Made by a program: the position numbers and the translations under genes
Assembly (NCBI GenBank): GCA_043739385.1
Contig: JAYUED010000178.1
Location: 1 to 64,000, forward strand
Length of the DNA stretch: 64,000 nucleotides
Direction: 5' to 3'
Origin: Defluviibacillus sp043739385
GTDB taxonomy: Bacteria > Pseudomonadota > Gammaproteobacteria > Burkholderiales > Burkholderiaceae_C
Shown: positions 18,656 through 26,717 of the stretch, piece after piece
Numbering within the stretch: the first letter of the stretch is position 1
Layout: each line of letters begins with the position of its first letter
The notes under the pieces: generated by a model
What the model was told of the DNA's origin: nothing
The model's database searches: none
Seen by the model: the letters and a program-made list of their open reading frames with translations, nothing else

Positions 18656-19399
18656 TTAATCGTTGTGTGCAACGCCTGCGACACCTGCGACTTGTGCAGA
18701 GGTTTTGCCAAAGCGCCTCTCGCGCAGACGGTACGTGGCTATAGCCTCGTCGAGCGCCTGCTCGTCAAACTCAGGCCAGAGCTTATCGCTAAAAAAAAGC
18801 TCGGTATAGGCCGCCTGCCATAGCAAAAAATTACTGATGCGCTGCTCCCCGCCCGTACGGATCATCAAATCAGGATCTGGCACATGGGCCATGGCCATGG
18901 CTCGATCAAGACTCAACTCAGTGATCGGTTCACCGCGTGCAGCCAGTTGAGCAGCCGCTTGGGCAATATCCCAGCGACCCCCATAGTTAAAGCAAACGTT
19001 CAGCGTCAAACGCTTGTTGACCGCCGTGATTCGCTCGGCTTCCTGCAACCCAGCCTGAACTTTTTCAGACAGGCTGCTACGGTCACCTACAAAACACAGG
19101 CGTACACCGTCTGCAAGTAAATCGGGGACTTCGCGCGACAAAGCTAGCGCCAACAAATCCATCAACCCAGAGACTTCCTCTTTGGGGCGATTCCAGTTCT
19201 CAGACGAAAAAGCAAAAACCGTCAGCACTTTGACATCACGATCAGCGCAGGCTTTGGCACAACGCCGCAGCGATTTCACACCCTGATGGTGCCCGGCGAT
19301 ACGGGGCAAAAATCGCTTGGTAGCCCAGCGACCATTGCCATCCATCACCACAGCGATATGGTATGGGCCGTTGTCTTTGTCGTCACGGGATGCGTTAGC
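18656..19399 (-). CDS. uppS: Undecaprenyl diphosphate synthase (isoprenyl transferase)
   Basis: cis-Prenyltransferase that builds the C55 carrier for peptidoglycan and O-antigen. HIAVVMDGNGRWA holds the catalytic Asp, followed by HHQGVKSLR, FSSENWNRP and PDLMIRTGGEQRISNFLLWQ. The start is uncertain: an in-frame TTG at 19420 also exists, but a GTG at 19399 gives a 247-residue product of normal size. Neither has a clear ribosome-binding site. It lies 57 bp after frr and just ahead of cdsA. Confidence 0.93.
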   Translation of the reverse strand, partial: ANASRDDKDNGPYHIAVVMDGNGRWATKRFLPRIAGHHQGVKSLRRCAKACADRDVKVLTVFAFSSENWNRPKEEVSGLMDLLALALSREVPDLLADGVRLCFVGDRSSLSEKVQAGLQEAERITAVNKRLTLNVCFNYGGRWDIAQAAAQLAARGEPITELSLDRAMAMAHVPDPDLMIRTGGEQRISNFLLWQAAYTELFFSDKLWPEFDEQALDEAIATYRLRERRFGKTSAQVAGVAGVAHND

Positions 19400-19456
19400 C
19401 ACAATAAAGCCTAAAGCCAAGAAAAAAGACAGGCGAAGTGCATAGCAGGCAGCAAG

Positions 19457-20017
19457 TTAGACCGCCATGATCTCGTGTTCTTTAGCAGCGACCAGCTGAT
19501 CGATCGAAACAATGTGCCGATCGGTGACCTTTTGAATGTCAGTTTCCGCCTTCTTTTGGTCGTCTTCCGACGCCAACTTGTCTTTCACCAGTTTTTTGAC
19601 GCTTTCATTGGCATCACGACGTAAATTACGTACGGCAATTTTTGCGCTTTCGCCTTCGTTACGAACCACTTTGGTCAACTCTTTGCGGCGTTCTTCCGAC
19701 ATAGCTGGCATGGGCACCCGAATCAGGTCCCCCATAGACGATGGGTTGAGACCCAAATCGCTATCACGAATGGCTTTTTCAATCTTCGCGCCCAAACCCT
19801 TTTCCCATGGCTGCACACTGATCGTGCGGGCGTCCAGTAGCGACACATTGGCCACCTGAGTGATCGGCGTCATTGAGCCATAGTAGTCCACCATCACAGA
19901 GTCCAGTAAGGCTGGGTTAGCGCGGCCTGTGCGGATTTTGGTCAGGTTGTGCTGAAAGGCTGCGATGGACTGGTCCATCTTGGCTTCGGTACTTTGGCGT
20001 ACTTCTGTCGTGCTCAT
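19457..20017 (-). CDS. frr: Ribosome recycling factor
   Basis: Splits post-termination ribosomes with EF-G. The 186-residue product shows the conserved start (TEAKMDQSIAAFQHNLTKIRTGRANP) and VPMPAMSEERRKEL; both halves of the three-helix bundle are present. It lies 82 bp after pyrH in the standard rpsB-tsf-pyrH-frr order. Confidence 0.97.
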   Translation of the reverse strand: MSTTEVRQSTEAKMDQSIAAFQHNLTKIRTGRANPALLDSVMVDYYGSMTPITQVANVSLLDARTISVQPWEKGLGAKIEKAIRDSDLGLNPSSMGDLIRVPMPAMSEERRKELTKVVRNEGESAKIAVRNLRRDANESVKKLVKDKLASEDDQKKAETDIQKVTDRHIVSIDQLVAAKEHEIMAV

Positions 20018-20099
20018 TTGAATTTATCCTTAGGCTTATTGAAGCGCTTCTACGGGCGAAAAGGCACGTCTTAGGGGATGAATTTAGGCGATGAAGAGT

Positions 20100-20822
20100 C
20101 TAGGCATAAACCAACGTACCTTCATCTTCGCCCATCACCACGCGTTTAAGCGCACCGTGCTTGAAGATGGAAAACACCTTGATCGGCAACTTTTGGTCAC
20201 GGCACAATGCAAAAGCAGTTGCATCCATGATGCCTAAGTTACGCGAAATAGCTTCGTCAAAACTGATTTTTGTGTAACGCGTGGCAGTGGGGTCAAGCTT
20301 GGGATCGGCGCTGTACACACCGTCTACTTTAGTAGCCTTCAAAACCACTTCAGCACCAATCTCTGCACCACGCAGGGCAGCAGCCGTGTCGGTGGTGAAA
20401 AACGGGTTACCTGTACCCGCCGCGAAGACCACAACTTTACCCTCTTCAAGGTACTGGAGAGCTTTTGGCCGTACGTACGACTCGACCACTTGGTCTATGG
20501 CAATGGCGGACATCACGCGGGCAGTCAAGCCGGCTTTATTCATGGTGTCACCGAGGGCCAAAGCGTTCATCACTGTTGCCAGCATACCCATGTAATCAGC
20601 CGTAGCGCGGTCCATACCGACCGAACCACCCGACACACCACGGAAGATATTGCCACCACCAATCACGACGGCCACTTGCACGCCCAGGCGAATCACTTCG
20701 GCCACCTCATCCACCATCCGGACAATGGTGGCGCGGTTGATGCCAAATTGGTCGTCCCCCATCAGCGCTTCGCCGGACAGCTTTAACAAGATACGCTTGT
20801 GGGCTGGTTGAGGCGTGGACAT
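20100..20822 (-). CDS. pyrH: UMP kinase
   Basis: Phosphorylates UMP to UDP; hexameric amino-acid-kinase-fold enzyme activated by GTP and inhibited by UTP in the family. Motifs seen are RILLKLSGEALMG, VVIGGGNIFRG, MDRATADYMGMLATVMNAL and VFAAGTGNPFFTTDTAA. The ATG at 20822 is chosen because AAGGAG sits 8 bases upstream; a longer frame to 20879 has no such site. The 240-residue length matches the family. Confidence 0.97.
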   Translation of the reverse strand: MSTPQPAHKRILLKLSGEALMGDDQFGINRATIVRMVDEVAEVIRLGVQVAVVIGGGNIFRGVSGGSVGMDRATADYMGMLATVMNALALGDTMNKAGLTARVMSAIAIDQVVESYVRPKALQYLEEGKVVVFAAGTGNPFFTTDTAAALRGAEIGAEVVLKATKVDGVYSADPKLDPTATRYTKISFDEAISRNLGIMDATAFALCRDQKLPIKVFSIFKHGALKRVVMGEDEGTLVYA

Positions 20823-20968
20823 GGGTGGGACTCCTTGAGGTTGGGTTATTCTGATATTGGCGTGAGTGTAGCGGCCCAAATTGTCGCCGGAACATGGAAA
20901 AACTGCTGACTGCGCGGGTACTTGTACTTCAGCGCAATCAATCTCTAACTGGTTTTTAAACCTTTAGA

Positions 20969-21883
20969 TTAGCCCTTGGCAGCGGCGACTTGCGCGGCTA
21001 CTTCAGCAGCGAAATCGTCAACCTTCTTCTCAATGCCTTCGCCCACTACGTACATGGTGAAGGCTTTGACGTTGGTACCAGCAGCTTTGAGCATTTGCTC
21101 GACAGTTAACTTGTCATTCTTGACAAACGACTGGTTGAACAGCGAAACCTCTTTGAGGTACTTTTGTACGCCACCTTCGATACGCTTAGCAACGATTTCC
21201 GCAGATTGGGCAGGCTTGCCAGCGGCTTCAGCCACTTTGCGGTCTTCTTCAGCCTTTGCAGCAGCAACTGAACGCTCTTTGTCGATCAAATCGGCAGGCA
21301 CGTCAGCTGAAGTCAGCGCGACAGGCTTCATGGCTGCAACGTGCATAGCAACGTCCTTAGCGGCAGCTTCGTCGCCATCAAACTCGACAACCACGCCAAT
21401 ACGCGTGCCGTGCAAGTAAGCCGCCAACTTGGAAGCACCTTCAAAGCGCTTGAAGCGGCGGAAGCTCACGTTTTCGCCGATTTTGCCAATCAGGCCTTTA
21501 CGCACATCTTCTAGCGTGGGGCCAAAACCGTCTTGGGTGTAGGCTAGGGCGCTCAAGGCTGCCACATCAGCTGGATTGTGCTTGGCAATCAGATCTACAG
21601 CGGCTTGCGCAATTGCGAGGAAGCTGTCATTTTTGGTGACGAAATCGGTTTCGCAGTTGACTTCGAGCATCGCGCCGGTGGTGCCGCTGATCGTGCTGGT
21701 AACAACGCCTTCAGCGGTAATACGGCTGGCAGCTTTGCCAGCTTTCGAGCCGAGCTTGACGCGCAAAAGCTCTTCGGCTTTGTCCATATTGCCATCGGCT
21801 TCGGTCAAAGCTTTTTTGCATTCCATCATGGGAGCGTCGGTCTTGGCGCGCAGTGCGGCGACCATGTTAGCGGTAATTGCCAT
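20969..21883 (-). CDS. tsf: Elongation factor Ts
   Basis: Nucleotide exchange factor for EF-Tu. N-terminal UBA-like domain (LRAKTDAPMMECKKALTEAD), then the TDFV motif within MLEVNCETDFVTKND that contacts EF-Tu, and two core subdomains. The 304-residue length is typical for betaproteobacteria. It lies 93 bp after rpsB with a terminator-like hairpin between, a common way of setting different S2 and EF-Ts levels. Confidence 0.98.
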   Translation of the reverse strand: MAITANMVAALRAKTDAPMMECKKALTEADGNMDKAEELLRVKLGSKAGKAASRITAEGVVTSTISGTTGAMLEVNCETDFVTKNDSFLAIAQAAVDLIAKHNPADVAALSALAYTQDGFGPTLEDVRKGLIGKIGENVSFRRFKRFEGASKLAAYLHGTRIGVVVEFDGDEAAAKDVAMHVAAMKPVALTSADVPADLIDKERSVAAAKAEEDRKVAEAAGKPAQSAEIVAKRIEGGVQKYLKEVSLFNQSFVKNDKLTVEQMLKAAGTNVKAFTMYVVGEGIEKKVDDFAAEVAAQVAAAKG

Positions 21884-21929
21884 ATTTCTTCTCCGAAAAT
21901 ATCGAACTATCTAAATCAATTCAGTTGTG

Positions 21930-21952
21930 AAAAAGGGGCCACATGAGCCCCT
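21930..21952 (-). terminator. Attenuator-like hairpin between rpsB and tsf
   Basis: On the minus strand a 6-bp stem AGGGGC / GCCCCT with loop TCATGTG is followed by TTTTTCAC. It lies 24 bases after the rpsB stop. Partial termination here would lower tsf transcription relative to rpsB. Confidence 0.6.
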
Positions 21953-21976
21953 CTTGCTGTGCGCGAAAGCACAGAT

Positions 21977-22747
21977 TTAGGCGGCAGCGCCCTCTTGCAC
22001 TTCAACGAATTCGTCGGTGCTAGGTGTAGCGGCTTCAGTAGTGGCGACAGCCTTAACTACGTCGTTCATGGCGTCTGCACGGCCAGCAATAATCGCGTCA
22101 GCGATACCACGGGCGTACAAAATGACGGCCTTGGAGGAGTCATCGTTACCAGGGATTACGTAGTCAATGCCTTCAGGCGAGTGGTTGGTATCGACCACGC
22201 CGATCAATGGAATACCAAGCTTCTTAGCTTCCAGAATCGCGATTTTGTGGAAGCCCACGTCGATAACGAAAATTGCGTCAGGCAGAGCGGCCATGTCTTG
22301 GATGCCACCGATGTCGCGCTCCAACTTAGCGAGTTCGCGAGCAAACATCAGCTGCTCTTTTTTGCTCATGGCATCGAGACCAGCTTCTTGCTGGATCTTC
22401 ATATCTTTCAGGCGCTTGATCGAGGTCTTGACCGTCTTGAAGTTGGTCAACATGCCGCCCAACCAACGCTGATCGACGTAAGGCATGCCAGCGCGTTGCG
22501 CTTCAGCTGCCACAGTTTCGCGGGCTTGGCGCTTAGTACCCACCATCAAAATGGTGCCACGGTTAGCAGACAACTGCTTGGCGAACTTAGCTGCATCCTG
22601 GAACATCGGCAACGATTTTTCCAGGTTGACGATGTGAATTTTGTTTCGATGACCAAAGATGTAGGGGGCCATCTTGGGGTTCCAGAAGCGAGTTTGGTGA
22701 CCAAAATGGACGCCGGCTTCCAGCATTTCGCGCATTGTTACTGACAT
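21977..22747 (-). CDS. rpsB: 30S ribosomal protein S2
   Basis: Late-assembling 30S protein that bridges head and body of the subunit. The 256-residue protein shows MREMLEAGVHFGHQTRFWNPKM, VGTKRQARETV and WLGGMLTNFKT. In E. coli S2 represses its own operon through the mRNA leader; a long, structured leader is visible here too (22777-22868). It is the first gene of the leftward run. Confidence 0.98.
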   Translation of the reverse strand: MSVTMREMLEAGVHFGHQTRFWNPKMAPYIFGHRNKIHIVNLEKSLPMFQDAAKFAKQLSANRGTILMVGTKRQARETVAAEAQRAGMPYVDQRWLGGMLTNFKTVKTSIKRLKDMKIQQEAGLDAMSKKEQLMFARELAKLERDIGGIQDMAALPDAIFVIDVGFHKIAILEAKKLGIPLIGVVDTNHSPEGIDYVIPGNDDSSKAVILYARGIADAIIAGRADAMNDVVKAVATTEAATPSTDEFVEVQEGAAA

Positions 22748-22776
22748 AGGAATACTCCAAAGGTTGTTTCTAAAAT

Positions 22777-22868
22777 CCAGCCTGAGTTGATGCTCACACT
22801 GTGCTGTGGGTAACCCTGGTTACGGCAAGCACGCTAAATTGTGAGCATCAACACCTTGAGTAGGCTGG
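22777..22868 (-). promoter_or_regulatory. Long stem-loop leader upstream of rpsB (candidate S2 autoregulatory element)
   Basis: A 12-bp perfect inverted repeat (GTTGATGCTCAC at 22786-22797, GTGAGCATCAAC at 22841-22852) is extended by an outer 7-bp repeat (CCAGCCT at 22777-22783, AGGCTGG at 22862-22868). The loop contains nested pairings GTGC/GCAC and GTAAC/GTTAC. The structure ends 29 bases before the rpsB ATG. Autogenous S2 leaders are known in other proteobacteria; that this one binds S2 is inference. Confidence 0.6.
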
Positions 22869-22959
22869 TTTGCGGGTTACTTCTCACCGAATTTTGAGCG
22901 CCGTTCGCTGCAAATACTGTTGTATAAACATTGAATACCCAAACCGGGAAAAGCTCATG

Positions 22960-22968
22960 ATTCTAGCA
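22960..22968 (-). promoter_or_regulatory. Possible extended -10 promoter of the rpsB operon
   Basis: The minus strand reads TGCTAGAAT, an extended -10 (TGn plus TAGAAT), about 90 bases upstream of the leader stem-loop. The -35 region is poor, so the call is tentative. The rest of the 305-base stretch between rpsB and the divergent amidase holds no gene that I can see. Confidence 0.35.
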
Positions 22969-23052
22969 CTTTGACAACCCCAGAGCTTCCGCAGAATGGC
23001 AAAATCAAATGAGTGCCATCCCAAGTACGTCTCATTCCTTTTAAAGCCCCTT

Positions 23053-24432
23053 ATGAACACTCCTGCTTACGACATCTCCGACACTCGACAGCGCATGGTG
23101 CAAGGTCTGACGACAGCACCACTTGAAGCCGAAAAAGCCATCTCCACCGCGCAATCAAGCGCTTGTGCTCAAATTTTCTTACGCACAAGTTTCGATGCCT
23201 TACGTGCAACAGCGAGTCATTCTGATCGCTCAGGCGTGCTGCAACAGCCACTCGCCGGATTGAGCGTGTCGATAAAAGACTTATTTGATGTCGCCGGTGA
23301 AATTACCGCTGCAGGCTCTAAAGTGTTGACCGATGCACATCCAGCGTTAACGGACTGTCCAGCCGTGGCACGATTACGAGCTGCAGGTGCAGGTCTTATC
23401 GGTCGCACAAACATGGTGGAGTTTGCGTTCTCCGGTGTTGGCGTCAATCCGCACTACGGCACCCCGGCCGCATGGGACGCACAAGCAGGCCGTATTGCGG
23501 GAGGTACCAGCGCTCAGCCCTTGATCCCTGGCGGCTCTTCATCGGGTGCCGCAGTGTCCGTGGCGACGGGCGCAGCCTTCATCGGCTTGGGATCGGACAC
23601 TGGTGGCTCTATCCGTATACCGGCAGCACTGAATGGCATCGTAGGCTTCAAATCAACGGCCCGGTTGGTACCGACGAAGGGTGCTATTCCTCTGTCCACC
23701 ACGCTGGACACCGTATGCGCCATGACCCGAAGCACTCGCGACGCCATCTTGGTCCATGAAATTTTGGCTCAACGGCGTGTCGTACGCAGTCCCAGTCCCT
23801 TGTCGGCCTACCGCTTGGCAGTGGTCAGCACAACGTTTCTTGACGGTATGGACACGACGGTTGCCCATGCTTTCGAGCGTACTCTGCAACAGTTACGCGC
23901 TGCAGGAGCGCAGATTGATGAACTTAAGCTGCCTGAAATCAGCGAACTCGGTACCCTTCAATCTACCGGTGGGTTCTCGGCTGCTGAAAGCTACGCATGG
24001 CACAAAACCTTACTGGCAAGCCACGAAAAAGATTACGACCCTCGCGTTGGCGCCCGAATTGAACGGGGCGCACGGATGTTGGCCCACGAATACATCGCAT
24101 TGACGCACGCCCGCCAAAGCTGGATTGCCAGCACAGAAGCAGCGCTACATGGCTATGACGCCGTGCTCTCACCCACCGTGCCGATCACGGCCCCACCCAT
24201 TGCCCAGGTAGCCCCGGGCGCTGAGCGTGACGAGGCTTTCTTTGCAATTAACATGCTGCTGCTGCGCAACACCAGCATCATCAATATGCTGGACGGTTGC
24301 GCCATCTCTATTCCCTGCTACCGACTTGGTGAGCTACCCGTGGGACTGATGATTTGGAACGGTGCGCTTCGGGATGACACCGTACTGAATGTCGCCCTGC
24401 AAGCTGAAAGCGCACTCTGCTGGGATAAATAG
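23053..24432 (+). CDS. Amidase-signature family hydrolase
   Basis: Predicted amide hydrolase of the Ser-cisSer-Lys class. The triad is visible as Lys75 (SIKDLFDV), the Ser cluster 162-164 (GGSSSGAAV) and nucleophile Ser186 (SDTGGSIRIP). The ATG at 23053 gives 459 aa and follows the sequence style of relatives; a longer frame from 22996 reads into the rpsB promoter region. The substrate cannot be told from the sequence. A GatA role is unlikely because no gatB or gatC is adjacent. It precedes dadA on the same strand by 97 bp. Confidence 0.88.
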   Translation: MNTPAYDISDTRQRMVQGLTTAPLEAEKAISTAQSSACAQIFLRTSFDALRATASHSDRSGVLQQPLAGLSVSIKDLFDVAGEITAAGSKVLTDAHPALTDCPAVARLRAAGAGLIGRTNMVEFAFSGVGVNPHYGTPAAWDAQAGRIAGGTSAQPLIPGGSSSGAAVSVATGAAFIGLGSDTGGSIRIPAALNGIVGFKSTARLVPTKGAIPLSTTLDTVCAMTRSTRDAILVHEILAQRRVVRSPSPLSAYRLAVVSTTFLDGMDTTVAHAFERTLQQLRAAGAQIDELKLPEISELGTLQSTGGFSAAESYAWHKTLLASHEKDYDPRVGARIERGARMLAHEYIALTHARQSWIASTEAALHGYDAVLSPTVPITAPPIAQVAPGAERDEAFFAINMLLLRNTSIINMLDGCAISIPCYRLGELPVGLMIWNGALRDDTVLNVALQAESALCWDK

Positions 24433-24450
24433 CCAAATTTCAGGCAAAAT

Positions 24451-24501
24451 TTGCTATAATATTGATAGCTTATTGCGCTTATTTTATAAGCGTAATAAGC
24501 T
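24451..24501 (+). repeat. Dispersed palindromic element, intergenic copy before dadA
   Basis: The core TTGCTATAATATTGATAGC (24451-24469) leads into a 15-bp hairpin: AGCTTATTGCGCTTA (24467-24481) pairs with TAAGCGTAATAAGCT (24487-24501), one G-T mismatch, loop TTTTA. The core aligns gap-free with sequences inside nadE (54937-54955) and the FemAB-like gene (58288-58306). Confidence 0.65.
24452..24460 (+). promoter_or_regulatory. Extended -10 promoter inside the repeat, upstream of dadA
   Basis: TGCTATAAT is a perfect extended -10 (TGn TATAAT) 70 bases before the dadA ATG. No convincing -35 is present, which extended -10 promoters do not require. Transcripts would carry the 15-bp hairpin in their leader. 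Confidence 0.5.
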
Positions 24502-24529
24502 ACTTTAACTATAAAAATACAAGGGAAGC

Positions 24530-25795
24530 ATGAAAATCGCATTGATAGGCGCGGGCATCGTCGGCGTAACCAGCGCTTACGAACTGGCAGCCGATGGCCA
24601 TGAGGTCACTGTCTTTGAGCGGCGCGGAGCCGCCGCCGCAGAAACCAGTTTTGCCAACGCCGGTGTAGTTGCACCAGGCTACGTCACGCCTTGGGCCGCC
24701 CCTGGAATGCCTGCCAAGGTGATGCGTTACCTCTTCAGCCGCCACGCCCCTGTGCGCCTGAATTTGCCCTTAAGCACGACTGAACTTGCCTGGATGTGGA
24801 AATGGTGGCGCTCGTGCAACCTGCCAACTTACCTCGCTAACCGCCAACGTCTACAACGCCTTGCCTTTTATAGCCGTGAACGCTTGCACCATCTCAGCTC
24901 CGAGCTGAAGCTGGAATACGAGCGCGCCAATGGCTACATGGTATTGCTTCGCTCCGATCAAGACTACAAGATGGTGCAACCCAGCTTGCAAGTATTGCGT
25001 GAAGCAGGAGTGACTTTCAAAGAAATTGACGCCGCAGGCGCACGCCTGGTTGAGCCGGCACTGAGCCCTGATGCAACCTTCCATGGTGCTATTCACCTGC
25101 CTGATGATGAGGTAGGCAACTGCCGCCAATTTGCACTGCTACTCAAGGCCGAAGCTCAGCGGCTGGAGGTAGACTTTCAGTTTAATACTACGGTTTCCCC
25201 ATTAAACCCTGCATCTCCAGCTACGCTTTCAGTAGCGAATAACGACTCTCAGCCCCCCAAACTTCATAAGTTTGACGCTGTAGTGGTTTGCGCCGGTCTG
25301 CACTCCGCAGCCCTGCTGCGCCCCTTAGGCTTGAAGATTCCACTGGCTGCTGTTTACGGGTACTCCATCAGCGCGCAAATCCGCGAACCACTCAACGCGC
25401 CCAATGCGGCCTTGATGGACGAGCGCTACAAAGTCGCTATTTCGCGCATAGGCCAACGCATACGCGTGGCAGGCAGTGCCGAAATCGGTGGGCACTTAGA
25501 TCAGCAGCGCGACGCTGCAATCCAAACGCTGTACAAAGTGCTGCACGATTGGTTTCCTGGCGCAGCGCAGCTGTCATCAGGTGTACAAACCTGGAAAGGA
25601 GCGCGCCCTATGCTGCCCGATGGTCCACCGTTGCTGGGTGTGAGTGGCATTCCTGGTGTGTGGCTGAACCTCGGGCACGGCTCCAGCGGCTGGGCATTGA
25701 GCTGCGGCAGTGCCCGCGTGGTTGCCGATTTAATTCAGCGACGCGCGCCTGCAATTGATTTGGAAGGCCTGGGAGTGTCACGACTTGGCCTGTAA
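24530..25795 (+). CDS. dadA: D-amino acid dehydrogenase (FAD-dependent)
   Basis: Flavoprotein that oxidises D-amino acids to keto acids and passes electrons to the respiratory chain at the inner membrane. The FAD-binding GAGIVG is at residues 7-12, followed by the DadA-type ETSFANAGVVAPGYVTPWAAPG, and the C-terminal FAD contact is in LNLGHGSSGWALSCGSARV. The 421-residue length fits. AAGGGAAG is a good ribosome-binding site. There is no alanine racemase gene nearby. Confidence 0.93.
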   Translation: MKIALIGAGIVGVTSAYELAADGHEVTVFERRGAAAAETSFANAGVVAPGYVTPWAAPGMPAKVMRYLFSRHAPVRLNLPLSTTELAWMWKWWRSCNLPTYLANRQRLQRLAFYSRERLHHLSSELKLEYERANGYMVLLRSDQDYKMVQPSLQVLREAGVTFKEIDAAGARLVEPALSPDATFHGAIHLPDDEVGNCRQFALLLKAEAQRLEVDFQFNTTVSPLNPASPATLSVANNDSQPPKLHKFDAVVVCAGLHSAALLRPLGLKIPLAAVYGYSISAQIREPLNAPNAALMDERYKVAISRIGQRIRVAGSAEIGGHLDQQRDAAIQTLYKVLHDWFPGAAQLSSGVQTWKGARPMLPDGPPLLGVSGIPGVWLNLGHGSSGWALSCGSARVVADLIQRRAPAIDLEGLGVSRLGL

Positions 25796-25815
25796 AAAGA
25801 GTCCAATCTGAAGTA

Positions 25816-25858
25816 ATTCAAATTCAAAATTGAAATTGAAATTGAAATTGAAATTCAA
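25816..25858. repeat. ATTGAA/ATTCAA hexamer tandem repeat
   Basis: Two ATTCAA units (25816-25827), one A, four perfect ATTGAA units (25829-25852) and one ATTCAA (25853-25858). The two unit types are near-complements, so the tract can fold on itself. It lies between the convergent ends of dadA and the SDR gene. Confidence 0.8.
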
Positions 25859-25901
25859 CCGCACAAATTAAAAAACCCCAATATTTCAAGCACTTGGGTC
25901 T

Positions 25902-26663
25902 TTATCCCCGTCCGGCAAAAGGCATTTGTGTCGCCATCACCGTGTGAAACATCACATTGGCTTCCAAAGGTAAGCTGGCCATGTAAACCACTGACTGGCC
26001 AACGATGGCTACATCCATCAGTGGTTCTTTGGCGATTTCACCATTGGCTTGCAAAATGCCTGTGGCCATGCGTGCTGCCATTTCTGTAGCAGCATTCCCA
26101 ATATCAATCTGTCCTACTGCAATGTTGTACTTGCGGCCATCGAGCGAAGCAGTCTTGGTGAGGCCGCTCACGCCATGCTTGGTCGCCGTATAAGCAATGG
26201 AGTTAGGACGTGGCGTTGTCGCAGAGATCGAACCGTTGTTAATGATGCGTCCGCCCATAGGGGTCTGCGATTTCATCACTTTGAAGGCCTGCTGGATACA
26301 CAAGAACATGCCGGTCAGGTTGATGTCCACTACGTTCTTCCACTGCTCGAACGTCAAATCTTCAAGTGGGATACCGGGTGCACTGACGCCCGCATTGTTA
26401 AACAGCACATCAACGCGACCAAAAGTTTGGACGGTTGTAGCGAACAGTTGCGAGACGGATTCAGGTTTGGAAACGTCGGTAGGCACGACCAAGCCATTAG
26501 CGGGCTGGGCAGACTCGGCCAGCACCCGCGCCAAAGGCTCAGGCCGGCGACCAGCCAGGACGACTTTATAGCCTGCGCTCAGCAGTGCCAGTGCAGCGGC
26601 TTTGCCAACGCCTGAGCCTGCGCCTGTGACGATGGCGATTTTGGGGAGGGGTAAAAAGGACAT
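25902..26663 (-). CDS. SDR-family oxidoreductase
   Basis: Classical short-chain dehydrogenase/reductase, substrate unknown. The cofactor site TGAGSGVGKA is at residues 14-23, NNAG follows near 89-92, and the catalytic Ser-Tyr-Lys are in NNGSISATT and YTATKHG. The Arg residues after the second strand (AGRRPE) suggest NADP(H) preference. The 253-residue length is normal. It is convergent with dadA and 54 bp downstream of rnr. Confidence 0.88.
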   Translation of the reverse strand: MSFLPLPKIAIVTGAGSGVGKAAALALLSAGYKVVLAGRRPEPLARVLAESAQPANGLVVPTDVSKPESVSQLFATTVQTFGRVDVLFNNAGVSAPGIPLEDLTFEQWKNVVDINLTGMFLCIQQAFKVMKSQTPMGGRIINNGSISATTPRPNSIAYTATKHGVSGLTKTASLDGRKYNIAVGQIDIGNAATEMAARMATGILQANGEIAKEPLMDVAIVGQSVVYMASLPLEANVMFHTVMATQMPFAGRG

Positions 26664-26717
26664 ATATCGTTTGCTTTAATTTGCTCTAGTTTTCTTTATG
26701 GCGAATGGAGAAAATAT

